Source: Molanna angustata
Taxonomy: Eukaryota; Arthropoda; Insecta; Trichoptera; Molannidae
Assembly: GCA_963576475.1 (NCBI GenBank)
Contig: OY754990.1
Coordinates: 5,919,756 to 5,983,755 of the forward strand
Length of the DNA: 64,000 nt
Direction of reading: 5' to 3'
The notes beneath the pieces were generated by a model. That model made no database searches. It was not told the DNA's origin and worked only from the letters and a program-made list of their open reading frames with translations. The translations under genes and the position numbers were made by a program. Below, one piece after another: positions 51,904-61,469 of this stretch. The first letter of the stretch is position 1, and every line of letters starts with the position of its first letter.

Positions 51904-52728
51904 TTTTTAGCTAATGACATAAATAATGCCATACAAACTGTGAATTCTGATCTCGACTACATAAACAAATGGGCCACTGAAAATGGTATTCTTCTTAACC
52001 CTATCAAATCTCACGCCATTATCATAGGGAGTACAAAACTTCTGGCTAAACTTACTTCAAACACTATTCCCCTTCCTGTACTCAATGGCACAGCAATACC
52101 CATATCCAAAACAGTGAAAAATCTAGGAGTTCTCTTCAATCAACATCTTTCCTGGACTGAACAAGTCAGTGAAGTCAGCAGAAAACTTTTCTATAGTATT
52201 CATTCTATCAAAAAACTTCAAAAATTTTTTCCAACCAACATCAAAATAAAGCTCGCACAAACTCTCCTTCTCCCCATTCTTGATTATGCAGATATTTGCT
52301 ATTTGGATCTTACTCAGGAATTTCTAAACAAATTAGATCGATTACAAAACGTCTGCATACGTTTCATATATAATCTTCGCAAATACGATCACATATCATT
52401 TTTTCGCAAGGAACTCAAATGGCTTCCTATCCGTCTGCGCCGAGATCAACACACTCTTTGTCTTCTGTTTAACATTTTGAACAACCCTAATGCTCCATCA
52501 TATCTTACCGAAAGATTTCAACCTCTGGCCTCTCATGGACTCCCGCTTCGATCTAGAGAAGAGAGAACCCTCGCCATCCCATCACATGCCACGGCTTTCT
52601 ATTCATCATCATTTACTGTCCATGCTGCCCGGTTATGGAACAACTTGGCCCTTGACATTAGAACTGCACCAACGTTAGGTACCTTCAAAACTAGATTAAA
52701 ACGCGCACTCATACTTTCCATTTCTTAA
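51904..52728 (+). pseudogene. family A LINE ORF2 C-terminal frame (post-RT-core)
   Basis: From the truncation point the frame reads FLANDINNAIQTVNSDLDYI, with A-N-D where active elements have A-D-D. It continues NKWATENGILLNPIKSHAII, LGVLFNQHLSWTEQVSEVSR, KLAQTLLLPILDYADICYLD, LQNVCIRFIYNLRKYDHISF and HAARLWNNLALDIRTAP, ending at a stop at 52726-52728. The order matches the fingers-to-thumb and C-terminal region of jockey/CR1-group RTs. No endonuclease and no intact catalytic pair, so not a working protein. The ATG at 51940 is internal, not a real start. Confidence 0.88.
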
Positions 52729-53065
52729 CCTACATACTTCCCATTTATTTCCCTATTCTTGTAGTTAGTCATATCTCCTCTCCTTTTTTTTCCCTTCCCT
52801 CCCATAGTGTTGTAACAGGTTTTATCTATGATTTGTTAAATTTTCATTGATGTACATATTTATATTCTTCTTACTTTATTGTGTTTAAATGTAATATGTT
52901 TATGGTATTATATATATTTTCTTTTTAGTACATGTACCATTTTGTCTCATAACTGTCACAGATGGTTGTCTGGAAGAAATTGCCATTAGGCAATAAGTCC
53001 GCCATTTGTACTAGCTATTAAGTAATGTACAATAAAGTGTTTAAATAAATAAATAAATAAATATA
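51904..53065 (+). mobile_element. family A LINE, best 3' copy
   Basis: Contains a 262-codon C-terminal ORF (see below), a T/C-rich 3' UTR, the terminal motif GGTTGTCTGGAAGAAATTGC followed by CATTAGGCAATAAGTCCGCC, then TGTACAATAAAGTG and AAATAAATAAATAAATAA. TTGCC-ATTA-GGCAA forms a hairpin. 5' truncated within the RT catalytic motif. Confidence 0.85.
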
Positions 53066-53300
53066 TGTAAGTGAAAATAAAAATATTTTAACCTTTTATA
53101 GAATTAAGAATTCTTATTCAAATACAAATTATATAAAAGATAAAAAAGAAACAAAGAAAATAACAATAATACAAATACATAAGTATAAAAATAAAGAGAA
53201 AGATATAAAATAGAAATTAAAAATAAAAAGAATAGAAAAAACACAATTGAAAATGTTACGAAAACAATACCGATCTCAGTTCGATTTTCAAATTGTAGGT
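53066..53300. other. no recognised feature
   Basis: A-rich sequence between LINE tail and Helentron. Confidence 0.35.
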
Positions 53301-53301
53301 A

Positions 53302-54551
53302 CTAGTTGCATGTAACACATGAGATCCAACTGTCGATAGCGATAGTGCGTATAGTTGAAGAATAAGTACCAAACTATAAACCCATAAATATAAATTATAA
53401 ATTATTTAATTTTTGTCGGCCTTCGTGGCTCAGTTGGTTAGATATCTGACTGCTGAGCCAAAGGTCCCGGGTTCGATTCCCGGTGGAGACACAGTTTTTA
53501 ATTGTGTTTTCAGTCTGGATCTGTGAGACGATTAATATCGTAAGTCTCCAGAATGTGGCAACTTGTTATTGGGTGCGTGTTAAATTAATATTTGACATTG
53601 TACCTGTTAGTTGCTCGAGAAGCAATATTAAATAAATAAATAAATATTTTAAGGTATTTGATTTTCTATACAACCATGTACCTAGGTATGTATGTCAAGA
53701 TAGGATAGTATGGAGGTCAGTCCTTTGATCCTACCCAGAATTTGATAACTGCATGATGGTATGTATGTATGTTTGGAGATTAGTATCAAACAATTTAGTC
53801 TTCATAGATATTGTGCGTAAGCTACTACCATACAAATTTTATGAAGCAATGTCGTCACTAAATTCAACTTTTATAAAAATTGTTAGAAAAAATTTGAGAT
53901 GTGCTAATACAATGTTAATATTTTATATATAAAATTAAATTATCTAGTTGGGGTTTTTCGGCTTTTTGCGATATTTTAAAAAAATATGGAAATATAGGCA
54001 GTTAAACTCATAAATTTATCATAAAAAAAATATTTTTCTTAATAAAAAATGTTTGAGAAACCCTGGAATTTAAAAAAAAAACTGTTTTGAGATTTTGTAC
54101 TTGTCTATCTTTGTACCAATTTTTAGCGTTCTAGCTTTTATGGTTTCTGAGATATATGGAAAAATTAACCGAAATTTCAAAAGTTGATAAACCCTGACTG
54201 AAACAAAAATTCACAATTCTGAGTATAAAAGTTTTGTAGGCCTATAACTGTTTATATATTCTGAAAATTTGAGATCTGTAAATTGAGCGGATCAAAAGTT
54301 ATAAGGGGGGGACAGACAGACACACGGACACACACACACACACACACACAAAACTCACATCAAATGTTCTACTCCAAATTCTGAGTAAATCCATGTATGG
54401 GAACATATATGCTGCGAGGCCTCTAGTTGGTGTTATTAGCATGCAAAAAGTCCACTACACCATACAAAATTTTCCTTTGTACACGCATCTTGGCTTAATA
54501 ATGTCGATTCATTATGAGAATTGAATTCTCATGAACGAATCGACAGGTGGA
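53302..54551 (-). mobile_element. Helentron-like element, copy 3, carrying SINE1
   Basis: The 3' end on the left: CTAGTTGCATGTAACACATG (reverse of CATGTGTTACATGCAACTAG). The 5' end on the right: TCCACCTGTCGATTCG followed by a long hairpin TTCATGAGAATT/AATTCTCATAATGAA. Core collinear with copies 1 and 2, including the GA/CA microsatellite (54313-54350). SINE1 is inserted near the 3' end. Confidence 0.78.
53415..53645 (+). mobile_element. SINE1 (tRNA-derived), best copy
   Basis: GTCGGCCTTCGTGGCTCAGT then TGGTTAGATATC (A box), GGGTTCGATTCCCGGTGGAG (B box), body ACAGTTTTTAATTGTGTTTT and CAGTCTGGATCTGTGAGACG, 3' hairpin AGTTGCTCGAGAAGCAA, and AAATAAATAAATAAAT tail. The tRNA-like head lacks a clean anticodon arm and acceptor pairing, so it is a SINE. 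Inserted in Helentron copy 3. Confidence 0.92.
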
Positions 54552-54750
54552 TAAGCTTACCTACATTGAAAATATCAGCAACAAAGGCATACTCGTACTA
54601 TGTACAATTGTACCTATTTGGAAATTTACTGCCTCACTAGTCAAGTCTGTTCTGAGGAAATACAACGCTAGTGACGTGCCGGATCGTTAAAAATGTATAT
54701 CCGCGGATACGAATTCGAATACGGATATTTAGTGTCAAGATCCGCGGATC
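54552..54750. other. family B 3' scrap and CCGCGGATAC palindromes
   Basis: CTGCCTCACTAGTCAAGTCT then GTTCTGAGGAAAT (54627-54660) is a family B 3' UTR scrap (minus). 54698-54755 holds TATCCGCGGATACGAATTCG and GATCCGCGGATC palindromes, echoed at 55757-55785. Confidence 0.4.
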
Positions 54751-54751
54751 T

Positions 54752-55262
54752 TAACAATCAGTGTCGGTGCGCGTGATGTTGTAACGATAGTTGAAGGAGA
54801 CCAGATAGGGGCACAATGTTCCAGAATCGGTCTAATGTAGGTTGTGCATATAATATAAAACTAGGAGATTTTGGGTATTGTAAAATGGTTTCGTAAAGCG
54901 TACTATGAATCAGAGCATTTTAAAAGCTTTGTCAATGATTGCGTCTATATGTGCGTTAAATATAATATAAGCTATTATGCGCAGAAATATTTGGGCATTC
55001 ATGCCTGTGTCTGTGCTTAATTAAATAAAATAAATAAAATAAATAAATGTGTGCTTCGAATCGAAGAGAATTCCTATATATTTAATTATTTCAACAGTCG
55101 TAAGTATATTATCGTCGATAGTGTAGTTATAATGGATTTTCTGTCTATTTCGTGTAAATGTAATTTTATAACATTTTGAGGAGTTCAGTTGCAATCTATT
55201 TACAAGACAATATTTAGTATTTAGTACTTTTAAGTTATGTAATATTGTTACGGTAATTCACT
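54752..55262 (-). pseudogene. LINE RT fragment interrupted by a family P tail
   Basis: The minus strand reads VNRLQLNSSKCYKITFTRNR, QKIHYNYTIDDNILTTVEII, KYIGILFDSKHT, then across the insert FNAHIDAIIDKAFKM and YNTQNLLVLYY. This is the post-FADD palm/thumb region (LN..KC..ITFTR..LGI.FDS..). Several stops. Confidence 0.75.
54963..55047 (+). mobile_element. family P LINE 3' end inserted in the RT fragment
   Basis: ATGCGCAGAAATATTTGGGC, ATTCATGCCTGTGTCTGTGC and TTAATTAAATAAAATAAATA. Frame re-joins across it as SKHT-FNAHID. Confidence 0.65.
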
Positions 55263-55369
55263 ACCTACCACAAATGTTTGCAATATAATGGAGCCAAATA
55301 TTTGATTTTAAAAAATATAAAATAATATGAATGGAGTTTAATAGTTTTCCATTTCTATCTATCTATCAT

Positions 55370-55512
55370 CATCTATCGGTATATAATCATCTATCGGTAT
55401 ATAATCATCTATCGGTATATAATCATCTATCGGTATATAATCATCTATCGGTATATAATCATCTATCGGTATATAATCATCTATCGGTATATAATCATCT
55501 ATCGGTATATAG
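55370..55512. repeat. 18-bp minisatellite ATAATCATCTATCGGTAT x8
   Basis: Eight near-perfect units; the resulting periodic open frame (six residues per unit) is an artefact of period 18. Confidence 0.95.
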
Positions 55513-55572
55513 AATTTCATCAATGTCTTGAAAATTAATAAGGTACTCGTAAAAGATCCGCCGAAAAAGTAA

Positions 55573-55740
55573 CGGATTGGGTTACGGTTACGGATACGGT
55601 TACGGTAACGGATATGGATACGGTTACGGTTACGGTTTCGATTACGGATACGGTTACGGTTACGGATACGGTTACGGATAATGTTACGGATACTGTTACG
55701 GATACTGTTACGGATACGCTAACGGTTACGGATACGGATC
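55573..55740. repeat. hexamer array GGTTAC/GGATAC
   Basis: About 26 hexamers alternating GGTTAC and GGATAC with occasional variants (GGTTTC, GGATAAT), flanked by CCGCGGATAC palindromes shared with 54698-54755. Confidence 0.92.
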
Positions 55741-55792
55741 TTTCCTTTCTCTCGAATATCCGCGGATACGGATATCCGGCACATCATTAATA

Positions 55793-56263
55793 CACACATA
55801 CCATCACGCCACGTCCCTTACGTGGTAAGCAGAGAGTAACAAGCGCTATAATCTTCTATTTTTGTACACATTCCTGGCTTCCTTTACATCCATGCATCGT
55901 ATCATACATGCTCGGCGATATTTCAAGCTTCTTATGTTTCCTTATTTCAAAATATCATTCACATGGTCATGCCATCCCTTTCTGGGGCGGCCTCTGCTAT
56001 TCACTCCATTTCTTACACCCATGTATATTTTTTTGCTCTGGCGTTCATCATTATAATTATTTCAATGTTTTTCAAACCACCTCTAGGCATTCACTTTCAT
56101 TTTACTTATAATATCCTTCTTTATCTTGCATTCTTTCCTTATGTACTCATTTTGATTTATTCTATCATAGGTATATTTCTCTATTACGTACTCTTCTTAG
56201 TGATCTCATTTCTTCGTCATATATCCTTATTTCATGCGTCTTTAGCCACTTCATTGTATATAA
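55793..56263 (-). pseudogene. RTE-G LINE C-terminal fragment
   Basis: The minus strand reads TMKWLKTHEIRIYDEEMRSL, RRVRNREIY, KECKIKKDIISKMKVNA and then the same tail as 62540-63081 with frameshifts, ending near CCATCACGCCACGTCCCTTA. The right edge is cut by Helentron copy 4. Confidence 0.75.
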
Positions 56264-56700
56264 TCCAACTGTCGATTCGTTCAAGAGAATGAAATTCTAT
56301 TGAAGGAAGAGCCAGTTTAAATCCAAGATGAGTGTACGAAGGAACATTTTATATGGCGCAGTGGACTTTTTGCATGCTAAAAACACCAACTTAGAGGCTT
56401 CGCAGCATATATGTTACCTTGCATGGATTTACTCAGAATTCGGAATAGAACATTTTATGTGAGTTTTGTGTGTCTGTGTGTGTGTGTCTGTCCGACCTCC
56501 CCTTATAACCATCATGCTGTTTTCATATTCCAGGTAGGAAAAGAGGACTGACCTCCATACTGTCCTATCTTGACATACATACCAACATGTGTTAAAATTT
56601 TCAATAATTTGTATTTATGGGTTTTTAGTTTGATTCTTATTCTTCAACTATACATACTATCGCTATCGACAGTTGGATCTCATGTGTTACATGCAGTTAT
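56264..56700 (+). mobile_element. Helentron-like element, copy 4, internally deleted
   Basis: 5' TCCAACTGTCGATTCG, TTTTGCATGCTAAAAACACC, microsatellite TGTGTGTCTGTG, then the 3' quarter ending ATCGACAGTTGGATCTCATG then TGTTACATGCAGTTA. About 600 bp of core missing. Confidence 0.75.
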
Positions 56701-57150
56701 ATCAAAAGCTGTTATTTATATTTATTTAATGCGGTTATCTCTCAATTATTTTGACATACAACATTATCATGAAGTCCATAATATTATGTATGTTGAAAAT
56801 TGTATAAAATATTATGTATGCACACCCAGCAAAGCGATATGTGTATAGTTCATACATTATACATTTCATCATTAGTGAGGACCTTTATGTCATTACTAGT
56901 CATTTTGTATTATTTCCGAAACGTGGCTTTTGCCTTGAACCCATGTTACAGTAAACTCCCTTAACGATGAATTGTCTCGCTATAATATAATATATTATAT
57001 CGCTATACGTCTATATCGATGCGGTATGGTGTTACATTTTAAATGAAATTCTGATTTGTCAATGAGTACAAATTGGATAATTCGAACATTTTGAATTCTA
57101 AGTATTAATATCAAAATATATAGAACTAAGTTTCCATAGTTTGTCGATCG
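56701..57150. other. no recognised feature
   Basis: AT-rich, no family match. Confidence 0.35.
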
Positions 57151-57154
57151 ACAA

Positions 57155-57480
57155 TTCTTTATAGAACTCCATTGTATATAGATATATTTACGGAGCACTT
57201 TACGAAGCTTAACATTGGTGAATAATTAAATTCTCTGTTGATGTTGGCTCTACGTAGTACTTCAGTTTTACTGTCCATGTCAGTCCACGATATTCTGAGC
57301 ATTGTGCGGTGGATCCACATTTCAAATGCTTCAAGGCGGTTTATAATATTAACTTTGAGAGTCCACGCCTCCACCCCATAAAGCAGAACTGACCACAGAT
57401 AACTCTTGACCATTCATTGTCTCAGCTTTAAGTTAATATTGTCGTCGAGTAGAAAATTTTTCATTATGTAATATGCCGAA
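57155..57480 (-). pseudogene. RTE-I LINE ORF2 fragment
   Basis: The minus strand reads NKMKNFLLDD, VKSYLWSVLLYGVEAWTLKV, NIINRLEAFEMWIHRTMLRI and SWTDMDSKTEVLRRANINRE, then breaks. Same segment as 1263-1505. Confidence 0.8.
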
Positions 57481-57639
57481 CACTTTGCGTGCAACTGACG
57501 TGCGGTAAGAATTAAATGAAGTATGCGCCACAATTTTTGCTAACCAGATTTGAGGTCTAGTTACGTATCTATTATTTTTATATAACTATGTATCATTACC
57601 TGGGTATGTCAAATTGACTAACTGACGCCTGTAATTTCA

Positions 57640-57840
57640 CCATCATCATCAGTGGCTCCAAATCCCGTTGCGAGCCTTGGCCTCCTCCAGCATTCCTAGC
57701 CATCTTCCTCTATCTTGGTACGTGTTCCTCCAGGCATCGGAGCTTTGGTCTACCAACGTTGCGTCTAACTTGGGGAATTGCGTGTATGATCCTCTGTGGC
57801 ACTCTATCTTCGCCCATTCCTGGAAACGTATTCTAGCCAT
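57640..57840 (-). pseudogene. RTE-M-like LINE 3' fragment
   Basis: The minus strand in one frame reads QVRRNVGRPKLRCLEEHVPR and another KARNGIWSH. The 3' end has TGGCTCC and ATCATCATC as in 24260. Confidence 0.6.
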
Positions 57841-58097
57841 CGCAGCCTGTAACCATTATTGCGGTGGGTGCTAAATGGGTCAAATCTGGTCATTCTCTCT
57901 AGAAGCAGATTATAGTCTCGGTGAAATGTTAAACTAAATTGACGAATTCAGCAGAAATAGTTGGCGGTGGCTAACTGTTACCTTTTTTACTCTTCACTCT
58001 CGACATATTATGTAGGTTCAGTTAACTTTTTAACGTCTCGAGATGATGACATTCCTTGAATATATTTTTATGTATGTAAGTAGATTTGTACACTTTT
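57841..58097. other. no recognised feature
   Basis: Ends with ACCGTTGACATATATAC, the same left flank seen next to the SINEU at 58789. Confidence 0.35.
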
Positions 58098-58410
58098 ACC
58101 GTTGACATATATACATACATACATACCATCACGGCATATCCCACAAAGTGGGGTAACCAGCGAAAGGTGTGCGGGTGTGATTGCCTTATAAAAGGGAGCA
58201 CAACACATCTGTGTATACCCACACACCAGTCTCGTCTCACCTAAAAGGCACTACATTCAGAATGGGTGATGGTGAACCTCATTGCTGAACTATGTGAGAT
58301 GTTATTGTTGCCTGTTGTATTTTCGATTACCCGGCTCTTACGGGACACTCGAAAACAATTATAGAAAAGAGTGGAAGCACTATTCTAAGCCGGTGCCTCA
58401 CAGCTTAAAA
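58098..58410 (-). mobile_element. SINEU, near full-length copy
   Basis: Plus-strand landmarks: CATACCATCACGGCATATCC, GGGGTAACCAGCGAAAGGTG, CCTTATAAAAGGGAGCACAA, CACACACCAGTCTCGTCTCA, ATTCAGAATGGGTGATGG, GTTGCCTGTTGTATTTTCGA, TTACCCGGCTCTTACGGGAC and CACTATTCTAAGCCGGTGCC then TCACAGC. About 290 bp. Sense runs right to left, ending in TATG/ATGA repeats. No tRNA boxes, no 5S or 7SL likeness, no ORF. Confidence 0.75.
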
Positions 58411-58513
58411 TATTCAATAATTTGGATTTAAGTGTTTATAGTTTGGTACTTATTCTTCAACTATACATACTATCGCTATCGACAGTTGGATCTCATGTGT
58501 TACATGCAACTAG
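58411..58513 (+). mobile_element. Helentron-like 3' terminus abutting SINEU
   Basis: AATATTCAATAATTTGGATT, ACTATCGCTATCGACAGTTG and GATCTCATGTGTTACATGCA then ACTAG. Intact 3' end directly joined to the SINEU head. Confidence 0.72.
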
Positions 58514-58588
58514 TTTTTAAATAGTCGAGGTTTCAAACGAATGTTGATATACGTATATCGTTCATTGTTTTAGTTCATAATCATCTTA

Positions 58589-58788
58589 TCCAACTGTCGA
58601 TTCGTTCAAGAGAATGAAATTCTATTGAAGGAAGAGGCAGTTAAAATCCAAGATGCGTGTACGAAGGAACATTTTGTATGGCGTAGTGGACTTTTTGCAT
58701 GCTAATATGAGTAGAACATTTTATGTGAGTTTTGTGTGTGTGTGTCTGTGTGTGTGTCTGTCCCCCCCCCCCCTTATAACTTTTGATA
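58589..58788 (+). mobile_element. Helentron-like 5' half abutting SINEU
   Basis: TCCAACTGTCGATTCGTTCA, TTTGTATGGCGTAGTGGACT, TGTG/TCTG microsatellite, poly-C, CTTATAACTTTTGATA, then abruptly CCGTTGACAT and SINEU. Confidence 0.72.
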
Positions 58789-59095
58789 CCGTTGACATTA
58801 TACATATAAATACATAAATACTATCGCGGCATATACCACGTTGCGGGGAAACCAGCAACAGGCGTGCGGGTGTGTTTTTCCTTATGAAAGCAAGTACGAC
58901 ACATACTTGTATGCCCACACACCACTCTCGTCTCACCTAAAAAGGCACTACATTCAGAATGGGTGATGAAACTCATTGCTGAACAACGTAAGATGTTGTC
59001 CGTTGTATTTTCGATTACCCGGCTCTAACGGGACACCCGAAAACGATGGTAATAGAAAATAGTGGAAGCACTATTCTATGTCGGTACCTCAAAGC
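58789..59095 (-). mobile_element. SINEU, near full-length copy
   Basis: ACTATCGCGGCATATACCAC, AAACCAGCAACAGGCGTGCG, CACACACCACTCTCGTCTCA, AGGCACTACATTCAGAATGG, TTACCCGGCTCTAACGGGAC and GGAAGCACTATTCTATGTCG then GTACCTCA. Lacks ~15 bases of the central part of the 58098 copy. Confidence 0.75.
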
Positions 59096-59588
59096 AACCA
59101 TATTCTGTTTACAAAAACTTAAAAACATCAATGGTTTGGTTTGTTTCGTCAAACAGTTATTTTTTCTATACGTCCATTTGTCGAGTTCGAATTATCAAAT
59201 ACATCAAGGAATTATCTTCCTGGGTATTCATTTTCTTCTTGTTCTCTTTTTGGTACTTTCTTTTAACCCCCCCCCCAGTTGAGGATGCTGTCTTATCTTT
59301 ATCCTCTCCGTCTCCTTCCGTCTTGTTACTTCTTACTTCATTCCTTTTTACATTGATAACCATTCCATAAAGACCGCAAATGGCCAATCTTTGGATTGCG
59401 AGCTATTTAAAGTATATAATTCAAATTGATCAGTAAGAAATCAAGAAAAGTGGATTTTTAAATCTAATATCTACTGATTAATGTTCCAGATATTCAGGAC
59501 GATCGATCAATTGTTAATAAAATTTCAGAATGTTGTATCTATATAAGAAGTAGCAAATAAAATAAATATGTTTATGACATTTTTTTAA
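59096..59588. other. no recognised gene
   Basis: Overlapping ORFs of 73-102 codons on both strands at 59046-59387 lack motifs; the region holds CCCCCCCCC and T-rich tracts. Confidence 0.3.
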
Positions 59589-59589
59589 C

Positions 59590-59866
59590 ATCTCAATAGA
59601 GACGAAGTTGGAATATTATGGAAGAACCGGAAAATCAAGGCACCTACAGGGCTTACGACCTGTCATCGGCTGGTTCAAGTTATCACTTTATGCGCTTGCG
59701 CAACGTTCACCAATTATGACTTTTTATTGAGTTCCCTATCAATCCAATTTTTGAGAGTTCTGTATATTTTATTCATAGATATTATTGTTCTTGAAAACTA
59801 TCTATTTTAACTATTGCCATCTATGAAATGACGATGAAACTTTTTGCAACGCTCTCTATTGAGAAA
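59590..59866 (+). mobile_element. MITE-F copy 1
   Basis: 277 bp with inverted ends ATCTCAATAGAGA..TCTCTATTGAGAAA, containing GGCACCTACAGGGCTTACGA, CTGTCATCGGCTGGTTCAAG and TATGCGCTTGCGCAACGTTC. No ORF and no clear TSD. Confidence 0.65.
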
Positions 59867-59959
59867 TTGAAAAAATTGTCTTAAAAATATTATTGACTCC
59901 CATTGTTAAAAATTAAATACCATTGTGAAAAATATATTTTTATTCATAAACTTTTTATT

Positions 59960-60238
59960 ATCTCAATAGAGACGAAGTTAGGATATTAAAGGAGAACCAG
60001 GAACTGAAGGCACCTACAGGGCTTACGATCTGTTATCGGCTGGTTCAGGTGATCACTTTATGCGCTTGCGCAACGTTCACCAATTATGCCTTCTTATTGA
60101 GTTCCCTTTTCAATGGAATTTGTGAAAGTTCTATATATTTGAATAATGTGTAACAATTCATATGAATAATATGAAACTATACTATTGCCATCTATGGGGT
60201 AACGAAGAAACCTTTTTTGTAACTCCATCTATTGAGAA
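59960..60238 (+). mobile_element. MITE-F copy 2, in tandem
   Basis: 279 bp, same orientation, ~93 bases after copy 1. Beyond its right end the sequence GACGGTGTCTCGCATAGATG and TTACCCCTGAACTGCGCCAG matches 16880-16940, so the mobile unit may be larger than the TIR-delimited core. Confidence 0.65.
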
Positions 60239-60303
60239 ACAGTCCTTATAAATGAGGTGACGGTGTCTCGCATAGATGTTACCCCTGAACTGCGCCAGAA
60301 ATA

Positions 60304-60860
60304 TTATTTCATTTTTGGATTGTTTACCTACTTGTACTTCTATAAAGATGTCAAAAATTTTGTCAATAAAAGTGTCATTTGACTCCCGATAGGAAAAAAA
60401 TCAATGTTTGCGTATATGCAATAAAAAAAATATTCGATTTAAAATATATTTAAAGTTCAAAGAAAGACTCTTCTGTTTGTAATTTGTCAAAAAGGTTTCC
60501 ATGCTCTGCCTTAAATTCTTCCTGTCTCCAAAGATTCCACTTTTTTTTCCATTTGGAATTCCACACAGTTCCGCCCAATCTTATTTTCCTCTCGATGAAC
60601 GTGTTTGACTGACGGTCCATTCATTAAGTTTCTTCTTTTGTTTAGCATTTATTTACACAAAAGTCCAGTGTCTTCACCGGACCCAAAAAACGGTACAGCA
60701 ATTTCAAAAGAAAGAAATATTTAGCCATGTTTAGAAACCAAAAAGGATTGTAAACATAAAATATTTATTTTCATAAAATTATTAAAACGAGAGTTCGTTG
60801 ACCTTTTGACAGAACTCTTTGACAGAAACAGTTAAATATAAAATCTACATGTATATATTA
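60304..60860. other. no recognised gene
   Basis: 60380-60410 matches the window's first bases. Nothing else. Confidence 0.35.
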
Positions 60861-60861
60861 A

Positions 60862-60935
60862 CCTTCACGCCATGTCCCATACAAGGTAATCAGAGAAATC
60901 CGAGCACCATACTCCTCTATTTTTTCAACTTTTGT
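60862..60935 (-). mobile_element. RTE-G 3' end scrap
   Basis: TTCACGCCATGTCCCATACA, AGGTAATCAGAGAAATCCGA and GCACCATACTCCTCTATTTT. Confidence 0.6.
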
Positions 60936-61059
60936 CAATTTGGTTAGGCTGAGTTACGATCAATTTTCACTCAATGTATAATGCAATTCGCGCACGCGAG
61001 TCACAATAACAACTAAATTCGGTTACGTTTGTCAACATGCTTTTTATTAGGTGCGGGGT

Positions 61060-61118
61060 TATATAAATTAACATTAATTGACATAGTATCTGTAAGTTGC
61101 TCGAAAAGCAACTTGAAA
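61060..61118 (+). mobile_element. SINE1 3' end
   Basis: AAATTAACATTAATTGACAT, AGTATCTGTAAGTTGCTCGA then AAAGCAACTTG, i.e. the SINE1 terminal hairpin. tRNA head absent. Confidence 0.65.
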
Positions 61119-61120
61119 TA

Positions 61121-61150
61121 AGACCAAGACCTCTCCTAGTCTTGGTCTTT
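61121..61150. repeat. perfect 11-bp-stem hairpin
   Basis: AAGACCAAGAC, an 8-base loop, GTCTTGGTCTT, then TTC. Immediately follows the SINE1 end. Role unknown. Confidence 0.6.
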
Positions 61151-61468
61151 TCTTTGCTCCTCACTAGCTTCATCATAAATATCATTAACTAACAGACATT
61201 CGAAACAATATTTTCACTTCCCGTCTCACGACCCGCTCTGACCTCTATCCGAGCTTCTGATACTTCTTCTTCCTCTTCTTTTTCCCTCGCAAACCACAGC
61301 AGCCGTAGGTATCTTACAATTTGTCAAAGCATACAGCATCACGGGGCACGCTCGTCTGGGGTTAACCAGATACGGACCAACCAGAGTGTACAGGGCATGA
61401 TTCGTCTTGGGTTCGAACGGTGCAGTTGCGTCAGGTGCTATGGATTCTTGGGCGCCAAATATAAGGAA
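61151..61468. other. no recognised feature
   Basis: 61330-61420 (AGCATCACGGGGCACGCTCG, GGGTTAACCAGATACGGACC) is vaguely SINEU-like but too divergent to call. Confidence 0.3.
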
Positions 61469-61469
61469 A

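Noticed and set aside
53415..53490. tRNA gene
   Set aside because: Followed by a conserved SINE1 body and AAAT tail, with copies at 12296 and elsewhere; the cloverleaf is incomplete.
55331..55531. 66-codon periodic ORF
   Set aside because: By-product of the 18-bp minisatellite, six residues per unit.
58718..58775. TG/poly-C tract as a regulatory element
   Set aside because: It is the internal microsatellite of the Helentron-like family, present in all long copies.
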